From: Paraktedonobacter sp034438135
GTDB taxonomy: Bacteria; Chloroflexota; Ktedonobacteria; Ktedonobacterales; Ktedonobacteraceae
Length of the DNA stretch: 64,000 nucleotides
NCBI GenBank assembly: GCA_034438135.1
Contig: DAOTTL010000166.1
Span: forward strand, 19,069 to 83,068
Reading direction: 5' to 3'
This document shows, in pieces, positions 10,801-19,922 of this stretch. How positions within the stretch are numbered: position 1 is the first letter of the stretch; each line of letters begins with the position of its first letter. A program made the translations under genes and the position numbers. The notes below the pieces were generated by a model. That model was not told the DNA's origin, made no database searches, and was given only the letters and a program-made list of their open reading frames with translations.

Positions 10801-13800
10801 CAGCATACTGTATCGGTGGCGGTGTAAGAGGCGAAGGTTGTTTCTGAGAGAACGCTGTATAGAGCGTGCTGAGTTCATGGCGCAAAATATCCAGGGACCA
10901 GCCATCGCAGACGATATGATGGATGGTCAGCAGCAGCGTCGCGTCAACATCACTGCGATAGAACAATCGTGCGCGTAGCAGTGGTCCCTGTGCCAGCTTG
11001 AATGGGCGGTGAACCTCCTCGCTCGTCAATTGTTGGATGAGCTGCTCACGCCTCTCTATAGCGAACTGACTCAGATCGATTACGGTAAGTGAAGCAGGAT
11101 GTTCTGGTAGAATAACTTGTTCGACCTGTCCATCAATCTGATGAAAGACCGTTCTGAGGATCTCGTGGCGGCGCAGTATTTCGCTGAGACTCTCTTCAAT
11201 GGCCTCTACAGAAACGCTTTCCGTCAAGCGTAGCGAGGTAGAGAGATTGTAAAAGGAGCTTTCAGGCACCAGTTGATCGAGAAACCAGAGACGCTGCTGA
11301 GCAAAAGAGAGTGGGAGATAGCCATCATGTCTATTCTCCGCAAGGAGTGGAGGAAGCTGGTCTGCCAGTCCATCGCGCTCTGCTACTTCGATAAATCTGG
11401 CAAGACTCTCGATTGAAGGGGCCTCAAAGAGTGTGCGCAGTGGTAAATCTACCTGGGTAGCCGCCCGTATGCGTGCGACAACGCGTGTCGCCAGCAGCGA
11501 ATGGCCGCCCAACTCGAAGAAATTATCCTGAACACCGATCTGTGCGTTTCCCAGGACGGTCTGCCAGATACTCAGCAACAACTCCTCAACAGGTGTGCGG
11601 GGAGCGAATTCTTCTGACACGGGTGTACTCTGCTCATACTGTGGCATTGGTAAGACGAGCCGGTCTATTTTGCCATTAGGGGTGTGAGGGAACTGCTCAA
11701 GCTGGAGAATGGCTGCGGGTAGCATATAGTTGGGCAGACGGGATTGTAACCAGCTTCGTAACTCGCGGCTGACAGTTTGCCAGGGCTGGGGAGCATGAAG
11801 GACGACATAGGCAACCAGACGTTGATCGTTGGGTCGATCTTCGCGTAAGAGAAGGACCGCCTCGCGTACCAGTGGATGAGTGCGCAAGATAGCCTCAACT
11901 TCACCCTGTTCGATGCGGAACCCGCGCAACTTCACCTGTCCATCGCGTCTTCCCGCGAATTCAATCGTGCCATCAGGAAGATAGCGAGCCATATCACCGG
12001 TTGCATAAAGGCGTGTGCCTGGCTCACTACTGAAGGGATTGGGGATGAAGCGTTCGGCAGTCAGCTCAGGTCGGGATAGATAGCCGCGTGCCAGTCCATC
12101 GCCACCCAGGAAAAGCTCACCATAGACTCCCATGGGAACGGGTGACAGGTTTTCATCGAGGATGTAGGTCTGTGTATTGGCGATGGGTCGTCCAATGGGA
12201 ACAGTATTGCCGGGTTCATGCGCCACCAGTGCCCAGGTAGAGTATGTTGTGTCCTCGGAGGGTCCGTACAAATTGTAGACCTGCTCAACATGTGCCAGTG
12301 CATAGACCTGCCGGACCAGTTGAGCGGACAATGCTTCGCCCGCCAGATTTACCGTTTTGATCGACGCGGGCAGCGTGTTACCAGTGCGCAACAGTTCCGT
12401 GAGCAGCGAGGGTACCGTGTTGATCAGAGTGATCTGACCGGCAGCCGGCAGCTCTGGCAACTGTAGGGCATTGGTAGCTAGAATGACTGCGCCGCCGTGA
12501 CTGAGCGGCAACCAGAGTTCAAAGATCGACAAGTCAAAGCAAATGGAGGTCGAGGCCAGAACTCCACGATAGTGCTCATACGTGAACACACTGCCTGCCC
12601 AGGCCAGCATCGCCACCGCGTTTCGATGAGCGATAGCAACGCCCTTTGGCCTGCCGGTCGAGCCAGAGGTGTAGATCACATAGGCCAGACGATCTGAGCG
12701 TAGCGTTGTTTCATGAGAAGATAGCTCGCAGGTGTACTCTTGAAAGGTGGGGAGTGGCCGATCAAGCGCAATGGCCTTGATCTGCGATTGTGCCTCCATC
12801 AGCCGTGCCTGCTGCGACTGCTGAGTCAGCACAATTGTGAGGTGACTGTCCTCTATCATCCACTGAAGACGGGCCTGGGGATAGTCGGGATCAAGTGGAA
12901 CATACGCGCCGCCCGCCTTAAAGATCGCCAGCATCCCGATGACCATTTCAGGCGAACGTTCCAGGCATAAGCCCACGAGTATCTCCGGTCCTACGCCCAG
13001 ATAGCGGAGGTAGGCAGCGTACTGGTTCGCACGTTGATCTAGCTCGTGGTAGGTCAGAACATGCTCACCCACAACAAGCGCGGGCGCGTCCGGCGTGCGT
13101 GTCACCTGGGCCTCAAACAGTTCATGAAGGAGCGTGCTTCTCTCGTAGGGGAGTCGCGTCGTGTTCAGGGTCGTCAGGATAGAGGTGCGTTCCTGCTCAC
13201 TCAAGAGATCCAGGGTAGCGAGTGATTGTGTGGGCGTGGCGGCGATGCTTCTCAACAGGTGTTGATAGTGATTGGCTAATTGCTGGATCGTTGCCTGCTC
13301 GAAGAGATCGGTACTGTACTCAAAGCTTGCCTCCAGCGTTCGTTCCGTCTCGGTTAGAGTCAGCATCAGATCCATCCTGGCCGTTCCGGTACTGATCTGG
13401 CGTGGGCTATCCATAATCAGGTTGGGCAGTAGTACCGGATCGGTTGAGGCACGTTGCAAGGCGAACATCACCTGGAAAAGGGGCGAGTGGCTCACGTTGC
13501 GTTCAGGAGCCAGCTCTTCGACCAGTTTCTCGAAAGGGAGATCCTGGTGGGCGTAGGCCTCAAGGCAGATCTCTCGCACCTGTTGTAGAAACTGAGAGAA
13601 GCCAGATGTGTGAGCAAGTGGCAGACGCAAGGCCAGCGTGTTGGCGAAAGAGCCAATCAAGCCAGTCAACTCGCTCTGCTGACGATTCGCAATGGGCGTG
13701 CCAATAACTATATCCTGCTGCCCACTGTAGCGAGAGAGCATCACTGCGAAGGCTCCCAACAGTGTCATAAAGAGCGTGGCATTGTGGGCCTGACTCAATG

Positions 13801-14647
13801 TGGCAAGCTTGTTTCTGAGATCAACAGGGATCTCGAAATGATAGTGAGCGCCTCGATAGCTTTGAACGGCAGGCCTCAGATGGTCGGTTGGAAGGTTCAG
13901 CAGGGTAGGTGCGTCCGCCAACTGGCGTTTCCAGTAGGTGAGCTGAAGTTGCAAAACATCTCCTTGCAACCGCTCGCGTTGCCAGAGTGTGAAGTCGGCA
14001 TACTGTAATGGTAGCGATGGTAATGGGGACGGTTGTTTCGCGGTGAAAGCTGTATAGAGGGTAGCAAGCTCACGCAACAACAGCGTCAGTGACCAGCCGT
14101 CGCACACACTATGGTGGACTGCCAGCAAGAGTATATGTCTGTCATGAGCAAGACGTAACAGACGAACGCGCAGGAGTGGTCCCTCGGCCAGGTCGAAGGG
14201 CTGGTGAGCCGTGACAGCCGCCAGTTTTTCGATCTGGCTATTCTGTTCAGTCACGGAGAGATCTGTCAGATCCACGCGGAGAGGTTGTATGGGATATGCA
14301 GGCGCGATGACCTGGACCAGTTGTTCATCGACAAGTGCAAAGGTGGTGCGCAAGGCCTCGTGTCGCTGCACGATTTCGCTCAGACTCTGTTCCAGTACTC
14401 TCTCTTCAAGATGACCGTTGAGAGCAATCTGGCGTGCAATGGTATAAACAGGATTATCAGGCTCGAACTGATGGAGAAACCAGAAGCGTTGCTGTGTAAA
14501 CGAGGCTGGCGGTGGTCCGCTTCTCTCTCTGCGTGTTAATGTATGCTGTGGCGTTGCCACAGCAATCTTATCTTGCTGAAGCAGCTTCTCAAGAAGTGCA
14601 CGCTTTTTTTGTGAAAGTGCGAATGTATGTTGAGATCCCTGATCCAT
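4886..14647 (-). CDS. three-module NRPS: predicted Ala, Leu, X (line 3)
   Basis: 3253 aa, (C-A-PCP)x3. C motifs HHSVCDG (~181), HHIVCDG (~1245) and HHIACDG (~2305) are intact. Carrier sites are ELGGHSLLATR (~1046), ALGGHSLLAIG (~2107) and DLGGYSLLMVR (~3172, His replaced by Tyr). Reading the ten-residue specificity code by eye: A1 is DLFNNALTYK, the code I associate with Ala; A2 is DAWFLGNVVK, a Leu code; A3 is DIWHLGFINK, which I cannot assign. There are no E, MT or TE domains. The gene starts six bases after the stop of the loading NRPS, with AAGAAGGATAATGTCAC before the ATG. The N-terminus (MDQGSQHTFALSQKKRALLEKLL) is a charged helix of docking type. Its A2-PCP block is a copy of one in the neighbouring gene. 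Confidence 0.96.
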   Translation of the reverse strand: MDQGSQHTFALSQKKRALLEKLLQQDKIAVATPQHTLTRRERSGPPPASFTQQRFWFLHQFEPDNPVYTIARQIALNGHLEERVLEQSLSEIVQRHEALRTTFALVDEQLVQVIAPAYPIQPLRVDLTDLSVTEQNSQIEKLAAVTAHQPFDLAEGPLLRVRLLRLAHDRHILLLAVHHSVCDGWSLTLLLRELATLYTAFTAKQPSPLPSLPLQYADFTLWQRERLQGDVLQLQLTYWKRQLADAPTLLNLPTDHLRPAVQSYRGAHYHFEIPVDLRNKLATLSQAHNATLFMTLLGAFAVMLSRYSGQQDIVIGTPIANRQQSELTGLIGSFANTLALRLPLAHTSGFSQFLQQVREICLEAYAHQDLPFEKLVEELAPERNVSHSPLFQVMFALQRASTDPVLLPNLIMDSPRQISTGTARMDLMLTLTETERTLEASFEYSTDLFEQATIQQLANHYQHLLRSIAATPTQSLATLDLLSEQERTSILTTLNTTRLPYERSTLLHELFEAQVTRTPDAPALVVGEHVLTYHELDQRANQYAAYLRYLGVGPEILVGLCLERSPEMVIGMLAIFKAGGAYVPLDPDYPQARLQWMIEDSHLTIVLTQQSQQARLMEAQSQIKAIALDRPLPTFQEYTCELSSHETTLRSDRLAYVIYTSGSTGRPKGVAIAHRNAVAMLAWAGSVFTYEHYRGVLASTSICFDLSIFELWLPLSHGGAVILATNALQLPELPAAGQITLINTVPSLLTELLRTGNTLPASIKTVNLAGEALSAQLVRQVYALAHVEQVYNLYGPSEDTTYSTWALVAHEPGNTVPIGRPIANTQTYILDENLSPVPMGVYGELFLGGDGLARGYLSRPELTAERFIPNPFSSEPGTRLYATGDMARYLPDGTIEFAGRRDGQVKLRGFRIEQGEVEAILRTHPLVREAVLLLREDRPNDQRLVAYVVLHAPQPWQTVSRELRSWLQSRLPNYMLPAAILQLEQFPHTPNGKIDRLVLPMPQYEQSTPVSEEFAPRTPVEELLLSIWQTVLGNAQIGVQDNFFELGGHSLLATRVVARIRAATQVDLPLRTLFEAPSIESLARFIEVAERDGLADQLPPLLAENRHDGYLPLSFAQQRLWFLDQLVPESSFYNLSTSLRLTESVSVEAIEESLSEILRRHEILRTVFHQIDGQVEQVILPEHPASLTVIDLSQFAIERREQLIQQLTSEEVHRPFKLAQGPLLRARLFYRSDVDATLLLTIHHIVCDGWSLDILRHELSTLYTAFSQKQPSPLTPPPIQYADFARWQRSWLQGEVLERQLAYWKQQLVGANSLLDLPTDYVRPAIQSFEGRRHHFALPMKLTTALVALSRREDSTLFMTLLASFACLLFRYSSQDDLVIGTPIANRQQTEMEQIVGIFANTLALRIKPAGTLRFQQLLRQVREVCLGAYAHQDLPFEKLVEELAPERSLTHTPLFQVVFMLQNAHTPWSAQSQEIDSHITKFDLTLAMTETEHGLKGLLEYNTTLFKPETIQHLAEHWQHLLAEIVANSDRQIGELALLPPTELALLSTWNPSVQPFQAPLGVHDLFTQQAQRTPDAIAVSWDDQQLTYQQLDLLSSCIALHLRSLPLPPESLVAILLERSPLLLIALLASLKAGAAYLPLSPALPTARLISLLDQAHPHVLLSQHSLLSSLSADLSLPCLALDTLLSDLPHTSDLLDASIPFHAGQLAYVIFTSGSTGSPKGVMLSHRNLLHLIDWHQQTFSLAPTDHISQLADLSFDAMGWELWPCLLSGARLCLPADPSFVLPPLLQRWMQQQSLTLCFLPTPLAELVLRQPDTLSAVTSLRFLLTGGDRLHTLPLDTLSFQLINNYGPTETTVVATSGPVNSLDTSDPAPDIGAPLTRMQAYVLDEHMQQVPIGVPGELYLGGAGLARGYLQRPDLTAERFLPHPFSDQPGARLYRSGDFVRWRVDGTLDFVGRRDEQVKIRGFRVELAEVAALLQAHPAVQQAVVLPSYGSQEETHDTRLIAYVVPLTSQSGNDLAPVLHEWMTRRLPVYMIPGDLILLEDLPLTAQGKLDRRALPMPTAPSREAPSTEEVGTPLEQILSEIWQETLGRSAVGIHDNFFALGGHSLLAIGLIGRIQAVIHVDLPLRHLFEAPTIHEIAERIIQLQQAGDSQAIPPIQPRGQDGPFPLSFTQQRLWFLEQWDTNVPLYSIPAMLSLKGSLNIAALKGSLNAIVQRHEALRTRYVLIEGQPMQIVDDQQEITLEPVDLRTSASENRMLEVQRLSQAVISEPFHLAEGPLLHAHLLLLSDTEQLLLLNIHHIACDGWSLDILLDELGTLYQAYLEDQPSPLPDLSLQYIDFALWQQQWLQGETLEQHLTYWKRQLAGAPALLELPIDHARPPIQTFRGAHYSFTLPQALVDELRALGKQEHATPFMTFLATFTLLLLRYSGQEDIVIGTPIANRTRPELARLVGCFINTLVLRTDLAGDPDFRELLRRTRDVALEAYAHQDLPFEKLVEVLQPERNLSHSPIFQVLFALQNASMEERTMTETLTLQPLAIESHIARFDLILTTAETAHGLRATFEYNTDLFEESTISRMAEHWQGLIADILANPARPITQLNLLSQREQTQVLNAWSNGGPALPEPLCLHQLFESQVEVTPDAIAVVYLDGQVTYRELNQRANQLAHYLQKLGVRPGVLVGICQEPSLEMVIDVLAILKAGGAFLSLDPGYPQERLAFMARDARIASVLTSHTLADRLALEHTPILSHETLEDVLNLESTLNPLSPVGFEDLACAIYTSGSTGRPKGVLIPHRAMGNRLRWGALDARLTASDHLPLIASLSFDIAIWELFGPWLVGGRLIVAPAGTYKQAGSLLSLLIEQQVTVAHLVPGVLQLLLQEPDITKCHDLHCVLYGGEASSGELANLALARLNVELHHFYGPTEASINATSWLCQRTQPGQKVPIGTPILGMQVYLLNAHLQPVPTGIAGELYIGGTGLAWGYLHRPELTAERFVPHPFSSEPGARLYRTGDLARWLPDGNIEFIGRGDEQVKLHGYRIELGEIEAVLQAHPQIQETIVIVREDVPGDKRLVAYMVAKPQTLPPAYQEVRRFMAEKLPEYMLPSAIIWLERLPLTPNAKLDRKALPKPEGLRPSLDTPYMQPQTRLEQKIATVWQEVLGLEKVGLHDNFFDLGGYSLLMVRAQNGLRNTLTQDVPIVTLFQYPTVSALADHLSKQHQDEQSTLPDERSEKLKAGKDHMKALLKRTQRGARNGK
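8315..10057 (-). repeat. duplicated Leu A-PCP block, copy a
   Basis: This coding segment runs from the PCP core to the C-A linker and is nearly identical to 14888-16642. Identity includes a perfect 77-base match (9729-9805 with 16311-16387). Outside the block the flanking C domain and the rest of the carrier domain diverge quickly. This is the footprint of an A-PCP swap or gene conversion. Limits are judged by eye. Confidence 0.8.
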
Positions 14648-14653
14648 GTGACA

Positions 14654-17600
14654 TTATCCTTCTTGAGAAGAGTAGAGACTATCCTGCGACATCTCATCTA
14701 CCTCGTCATCAGACATCTGCGCGAGCATGAGCAGGAGTTGGGCGGTTTTTTCAATGCGAGCACTTTCTTCACTATTATGGAGCAACAGGAACGCCTGCTC
14801 ACTGACAGTAGGTTTTTCAAACATGCTCCGTAAGGGCAACTCTATCTGGAATGTATCGTGGACGCGTGCCGCAACCTGGGTGAACAGGAGAGAGTGACCA
14901 CCGAGGGAGAAGAAGTTGTCATGGATGCCGACCACCGAACGTCCCAGCGTCTCCTGCCAGATCTCGCTGAGGATCTGTTCGAGCGGGGTCGCACTTTCCC
15001 CGGAACTGGGAGCTTCCCAGGAGGGAGTCACGGGCATGGGCAAGGCACGTCGATCCAGCTTACCCTGGGCGGTGAGTGGCAAGTCCGAGAGAACTATCAG
15101 GTCACCAGGGATCATATAGCCAGGTAAGCGCCGGGTCATCCACTCGCGCAACGCTTGTTCCAAACCGCTTTGTGAGGTCAGCGGAACCACATAAGCAATC
15201 AGCCGCGTATCGTTTGTCTCTTCCTGAGACTTATACGCCGGGAGCACGACCGCCTGCTGGACGGCTGGATGGGCTTGTAGCACGGCGGCGATCTCCGCCA
15301 GTTCGACCCGAAAGCCACGGATCTTGACCTGCTCATCGCGCCGCCCGACGAAGTCCAGGGTGCCATCGACTCGCCAGCGCACAAAGTCCCCGCTACGATA
15401 GAGACGCGCCCCAGGCTGCTCGCTGAAGGGATGGGGCAGGAAACGTTCGGCGGTCAGGTCGGGTCGTTGTAGATAGCCGCGAGCCAGGCCGGTGCCACCT
15501 AGATAGAGTTCGCCGGGCACGCCGATGGGAACCTGTTGCATCTGCTCGTCAAGGACATAGGCCCGCATGCGTGTCAGGGCAGAGCCGATGTCAGGGGCCG
15601 GATCGCTGGCAGCCAGAGAAGAAGAGACCGATCCACTGGTGGCAACGACGGTCGTTTCGGTGGGACCATAGTTATTGATTAGTTGACAGGACAGAGCGTC
15701 CAGAGGTAGGGCGTGGAGGCGGTCGCCGCCGGTGAGCAGGAAGCGCAGGGAGGTGACTGTGGACAGGGTGTCAGGCTGACGCAGCACAAGCTCGGCCAGC
15801 GGAGTCGGCAGGAAGCAGAGGGTCAGAGCCTCTTGTTGCATCCAGCGTTGCAAAAGAGGCGGCAACACGAACGAGGGATCAGCGGGCAGACAGAGACGAG
15901 CACCGGAGAGCAGACAGGGCCAGAGTTCCCAGCCCATGGCATCGAAGCTGAGATCGGCAACCTGGCTAATGTGATCGGAGGGAGTGAGAGTGAAGGCATG
16001 CTGATGCCAGTCGATCAGATGAAGCAGGTTGCGATGGCTGAGCATGACGCCTTTGGGAGCGCCAGTCGAGCCAGAGGTGAAGATGACATAGGCCAGTTGC
16101 TCAGCGTGAAAGGGAATGGCACCTGGTAGAGGAGGATCAGCCGAGAGTGGGAGATCCGAGAGCAGGGTATCCAGGGCGAGAGCAGGAACGAGCAGCGAGA
16201 GATCATCTGAGAGAGAGGAGAGCAACGCGTGCTGAGAGAGCAGGACGTGCGGGTGAGCCTGGTCCAGCAGAGAGAGCAGGCGTGTAGTCGGCAGCGCCGG
16301 ACTCAGCGGAAGATAGGCCGCGCCAGCTTTGAGCGAGGCGAGCAGGGCAATGAGCAGCAGTGGAGAGCGCTCAAGCAAGATAGCGACGAGTGCCTCCGAA
16401 GGTAGCGCGAGTGAGCGCAAGTGGAGCGCGACCCGTGAGGAGAGGAGATCGAGTTGCTGATAGGTAAGCTGCTGGTCATTCCAGGAGACAGCGATGGCGT
16501 CAGGAGTACGTTGCGCCTGTTGAGTGAAGAGATTGTGGACGCCCAGAGGAGCCTGGAAGGGCTGTACAGGAGGGTTCCAGCTCGAAAGTAGGGCCAGTTC
16601 AGCGGGAGGTAGTAGCGACAATTCCCCTATCTGCCTGCCAGCATCAGCAACAGCATGTCGTGCCAGCGTCTGATAATGCTCAACCATGCGTGCAATGGTC
16701 GTCTCCTCGAACAGATCGGTACTGTACTCCCAGATCATCGTAATGCCACCTGGCTGTGATGATGCAACGTCCTGTCCCATGCGTTGCTCAGAGCGAGGAA
16801 TAACGGTCACATTCAGGTCAAATTTGGCCGAGCCATTGTTGAGCGCCTCCAGCAACTCGACCTCCAGTCCAGGCAGCGTTAACGCGGGCAACGGCGAATC
16901 ATGGAAGGCAAAGACCACCTGGAAGAGTGGATTATGGCTCAGATTGCGCTCAGGCTGTACGGCCTCTACCACGCGCTCAAAAGGGAGATCCTGATGTGCG
17001 TAGGCTGCCAGACAAATCTCACGTACATTGTGAAGTAGTTGACGAAAGGTCTGCTCACCGGAGAGGTGATCGCGCAGGACCAGTGTATTGATAAGCATCC
17101 CAATCAGCCCTTCCGCTTCACGCCATCGTCTATTCGCAATCCCGGTGCCCACGCTTATATCGTCCTGGCCGCTATAGCGCCAGAGGAGCGTAAAGAAGAT
17201 GCTCAGCATGGTCATAAACAGCGTTGTACCCTCACGACGGCTCATGACACGCATATCTTCACAGAGATCAACTGGTAGCTCAATTCTCAGGGCAGCGCCG
17301 CGCAGACTTTGCACTGCCGGTCGGGGACGATCCGTTGGTAGTTGAAGCGTTGAAGTGCCAGCGGCAAGTTTATCGCGCCAGTACGCGAACTGCGCCTCAG
17401 CTTTTGCGCCCTGCATCCATAGACGTTGCCAGCGTACAAAGTCAGAAAATTGCACAGGTAACTCTGGGAGTGGCGATGGTCTGTCGGCAGAGAAAGCCCG
17501 GTAGAGTTCAAACAGTTCGCGCAGAAAAACATTGAAGGACCAGCCGTCGTGAATCAGGTGATGTTCAATGTGGACCAGCACATGCTCCTCAGCGTTCAGA

Positions 17601-19864
17601 CGCAGCAACACCCAGCGTAGCAGCGGGAGCTGTGTCAGATCGAATGTCTGATGAAATGCCTCATCAACTAAGAGCCGTTCTTCAAGTGTCTGAGCCTCGA
17701 TCGGAAGATCAGCGAGATCAAGCAGCGGCAGACTCACCTCATATGATGGATGGACTCGCTGTACCGGTTTTCCCTCATGAGCGGGGAAGGTGGTACGCAT
17801 AATCTCATGGCGGCGAATGATCTCGTTCAGGCTCTTTTCTAAGGCCTTGAAATCGAGGGTGCCGCGTAACCTCAGCGTGGCCTGGAAATGATAGGCACGT
17901 GCATCTGTATGGAGTTGCTGGATAAACCAGATGCGTTCCTGAGGAAAAGAGAGGGGTGCCGGTTCGTTCGATGTAGAAGGTTGCAGTAGCATTGGCTCTA
18001 GCTCCTGCTCGCGACCATGGACTTTTGTGAACAGGTCGGCCAGTTCAGCCACCGTTGGAGCTTCAAAAAGACATAACAGCGGTAACTCTGTCTGAAGCTG
18101 TGTTCTTACACGTGTGATAATCTGTGTCGCCAGCAGCGAGTGTCCACCGAGCGCGAAGAAATTATCATCAATGCCTATCTGCTTTCTGCCCAGCACCTGA
18201 CACCAGATGCCCACCAGCGTTTCCTCCAGCGCATTGCGCGGTGGAACAAACTCCACCTCAAGCGCCTCTCTACTCTCCTCAGGCGCAGGCAATGCCTGAC
18301 GATCAATTTTGCCATTGGGGGTCAGTGGTAAGTGCTCCATAAGCACAAAAGCAGAGGGGAGCATATAATCGGGCAATCTTGTTTCCAGCCAGGAGCGTAG
18401 ATCTCTGGTCGTCAGCGCATGATCCCGCGCTGTTTCCACATAAGCGACGAGACGTTTATCGCCGGGTCTATCTTCGCGCAGGATTGTCACCGCCTGCCAT
18501 ACCAGGGCGTGTTCGTGTAGTACAGCGTCTATCTCACCAGTTTCCACCCGAAAGCCACGTATTTTTATCTGCTCATCTCGTCGTCCGACAAACTCCAGCG
18601 AGTCGTCTGAACGCAGACGTACAATATCGCCTGTGCCATACATGCGCGTCCCCGGCTCACCGCTAAAGGGATTCGGTATGAAACGTTCAGCGGTCAGATC
18701 TGGGCGACCCAGATAGCCTCGTGCCAATCCCGCGCCACCCAGGTAAAGCTCCCCTGGCATGTCAACTGCGACTGGCTGTAACGCCGTATCGAGGACATAG
18801 GCCTGCGACCCTGTAATGGGCCGTCCAATGGGAACGGACTTTCCCGGCTGCCGCTCCACCAGTGCCCAGGTTGAATAGGTCGTATCCTCGGACGGGCCAT
18901 AGAGATTGTAAAGCTGTTCAATACTCTCCAATGCATAGAGTTGCTGCGCAAGGTGAGCCGGTAAGGGTTCGCCAGCCAGATTGACCGTTTTGATCGACCG
19001 GGGGAGTGCTCCTGTCCGCAACAGTTCAGTCATGACCGATGGAACAGTATTGAGAAGAGAAACATATTCTGCGGCAGGCAGGGAGGGAAGCTGTAGAGCA
19101 TTGTCCACCAGGATCACCTGGCCGCCGTGGCAAAGTGGCAGCCAGATCTCAAAGACAGAAAGATCAAAGCACAGAGAGGTCGAAGCCAGGACACTCCTGC
19201 GCTGTACCGGGCCAAACAGCTCACCCGCCCAATGCAGCATAGCGACAGCACTGCGATGAGTGATAGCAACGCCCTTGGGAGTGCCTGTAGAGCCAGAGGT
19301 ATAGATCACATAGGCCAGATTCTCCGCTGCAAGCGTGTGATCTGTGACCGGAGAAGCAATTCTGGTAATCTCGTCTTCTTGCGGCAACACGGGTTGATCG
19401 GCTTGCACGTACAGAAGAGGGGTCTGCAAGTGTGCATCAACAAGCTTCTCCTGGAGACTCTGCTGGGTCAGGAGAAGGGAGGCCTGACTGTCCCGCAGCA
19501 TCCAGGAAAGTCTGGCCTGAGGATAGAGTGGATCAAGCGGTACATACGCGCCACCCGCCTTGAAAACTGCCAGGACGCCTACAATCATACTAAGCGAGCG
19601 TTCCAGGCAGAGTCCGACCAGCACCTCTGGTTTCACCCCCATGCGACCCAATTGTTGTGCCAGGCGCGTAGACTGTTGATCCAGTTCGCGGTACGTCAGC
19701 AACGCCTCTCCATGCATGAGTGCTACCGCGTCAGGAGTGCGTTCAACCTGAGCTTGAAAAAGCTGGTGAATACTCGCATCTTTTAAAATATGATCAGCAT
19801 TTGAAAGAGGCTGAAAAAGAGTTCTGCTTGCCCTAGAAAAATCTTGTTCCATGATATCATTCAT
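14654..19864 (-). CDS. loading NRPS A-PCP-C-A-PCP: predicted Ala, Leu (line 3)
   Basis: About 1736 aa. It begins directly with an A domain (no C domain), so it is a likely loading module. A1 code DLFNNALTYK (Ala-like); PCP at ~570 (ALGGHSLLATQ); C with HHLIHDG at ~771; A2 code DAWFLGNVVK (Leu); PCP at ~1651 (SLGGHSLLFTQ). The C-terminal tail is acidic (MSDDEVDEMSQDSLYSSQEG) and probably docks with the next protein. The start is uncertain. The frame is open to an ATG at 19972 inside the MFS gene, but conserved sequence only begins near residue 35. ATG 19864 has a weak CAGGG, ATG 19852 is also possible, and a TTG overlaps the MFS stop. Its position right after an exporter gene suggests one transcript. 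Confidence 0.93.
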   Translation of the reverse strand: MNDIMEQDFSRASRTLFQPLSNADHILKDASIHQLFQAQVERTPDAVALMHGEALLTYRELDQQSTRLAQQLGRMGVKPEVLVGLCLERSLSMIVGVLAVFKAGGAYVPLDPLYPQARLSWMLRDSQASLLLTQQSLQEKLVDAHLQTPLLYVQADQPVLPQEDEITRIASPVTDHTLAAENLAYVIYTSGSTGTPKGVAITHRSAVAMLHWAGELFGPVQRRSVLASTSLCFDLSVFEIWLPLCHGGQVILVDNALQLPSLPAAEYVSLLNTVPSVMTELLRTGALPRSIKTVNLAGEPLPAHLAQQLYALESIEQLYNLYGPSEDTTYSTWALVERQPGKSVPIGRPITGSQAYVLDTALQPVAVDMPGELYLGGAGLARGYLGRPDLTAERFIPNPFSGEPGTRMYGTGDIVRLRSDDSLEFVGRRDEQIKIRGFRVETGEIDAVLHEHALVWQAVTILREDRPGDKRLVAYVETARDHALTTRDLRSWLETRLPDYMLPSAFVLMEHLPLTPNGKIDRQALPAPEESREALEVEFVPPRNALEETLVGIWCQVLGRKQIGIDDNFFALGGHSLLATQIITRVRTQLQTELPLLCLFEAPTVAELADLFTKVHGREQELEPMLLQPSTSNEPAPLSFPQERIWFIQQLHTDARAYHFQATLRLRGTLDFKALEKSLNEIIRRHEIMRTTFPAHEGKPVQRVHPSYEVSLPLLDLADLPIEAQTLEERLLVDEAFHQTFDLTQLPLLRWVLLRLNAEEHVLVHIEHHLIHDGWSFNVFLRELFELYRAFSADRPSPLPELPVQFSDFVRWQRLWMQGAKAEAQFAYWRDKLAAGTSTLQLPTDRPRPAVQSLRGAALRIELPVDLCEDMRVMSRREGTTLFMTMLSIFFTLLWRYSGQDDISVGTGIANRRWREAEGLIGMLINTLVLRDHLSGEQTFRQLLHNVREICLAAYAHQDLPFERVVEAVQPERNLSHNPLFQVVFAFHDSPLPALTLPGLEVELLEALNNGSAKFDLNVTVIPRSEQRMGQDVASSQPGGITMIWEYSTDLFEETTIARMVEHYQTLARHAVADAGRQIGELSLLPPAELALLSSWNPPVQPFQAPLGVHNLFTQQAQRTPDAIAVSWNDQQLTYQQLDLLSSRVALHLRSLALPSEALVAILLERSPLLLIALLASLKAGAAYLPLSPALPTTRLLSLLDQAHPHVLLSQHALLSSLSDDLSLLVPALALDTLLSDLPLSADPPLPGAIPFHAEQLAYVIFTSGSTGAPKGVMLSHRNLLHLIDWHQHAFTLTPSDHISQVADLSFDAMGWELWPCLLSGARLCLPADPSFVLPPLLQRWMQQEALTLCFLPTPLAELVLRQPDTLSTVTSLRFLLTGGDRLHALPLDALSCQLINNYGPTETTVVATSGSVSSSLAASDPAPDIGSALTRMRAYVLDEQMQQVPIGVPGELYLGGTGLARGYLQRPDLTAERFLPHPFSEQPGARLYRSGDFVRWRVDGTLDFVGRRDEQVKIRGFRVELAEIAAVLQAHPAVQQAVVLPAYKSQEETNDTRLIAYVVPLTSQSGLEQALREWMTRRLPGYMIPGDLIVLSDLPLTAQGKLDRRALPMPVTPSWEAPSSGESATPLEQILSEIWQETLGRSVVGIHDNFFSLGGHSLLFTQVAARVHDTFQIELPLRSMFEKPTVSEQAFLLLHNSEESARIEKTAQLLLMLAQMSDDEVDEMSQDSLYSSQEG
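14888..16642 (-). repeat. duplicated Leu A-PCP block, copy b
   Basis: Partner of 8315-10057. Both encode an A domain beginning at the sequence LLPP(A/T)ELALLS(S/T)WN, with code DAWFLGNVVK, and run to the carrier GGHSLL site. The C domains upstream are clearly different, so the copied unit is A-PCP rather than C-A-PCP. Limits are judged by eye. Confidence 0.8.
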
Positions 19865-19922
19865 CGCCCTGTCACTACTGGTCAGCTTGACCTGAATTGC
19901 TCCTGTTGTGAGAAGGTACCTC

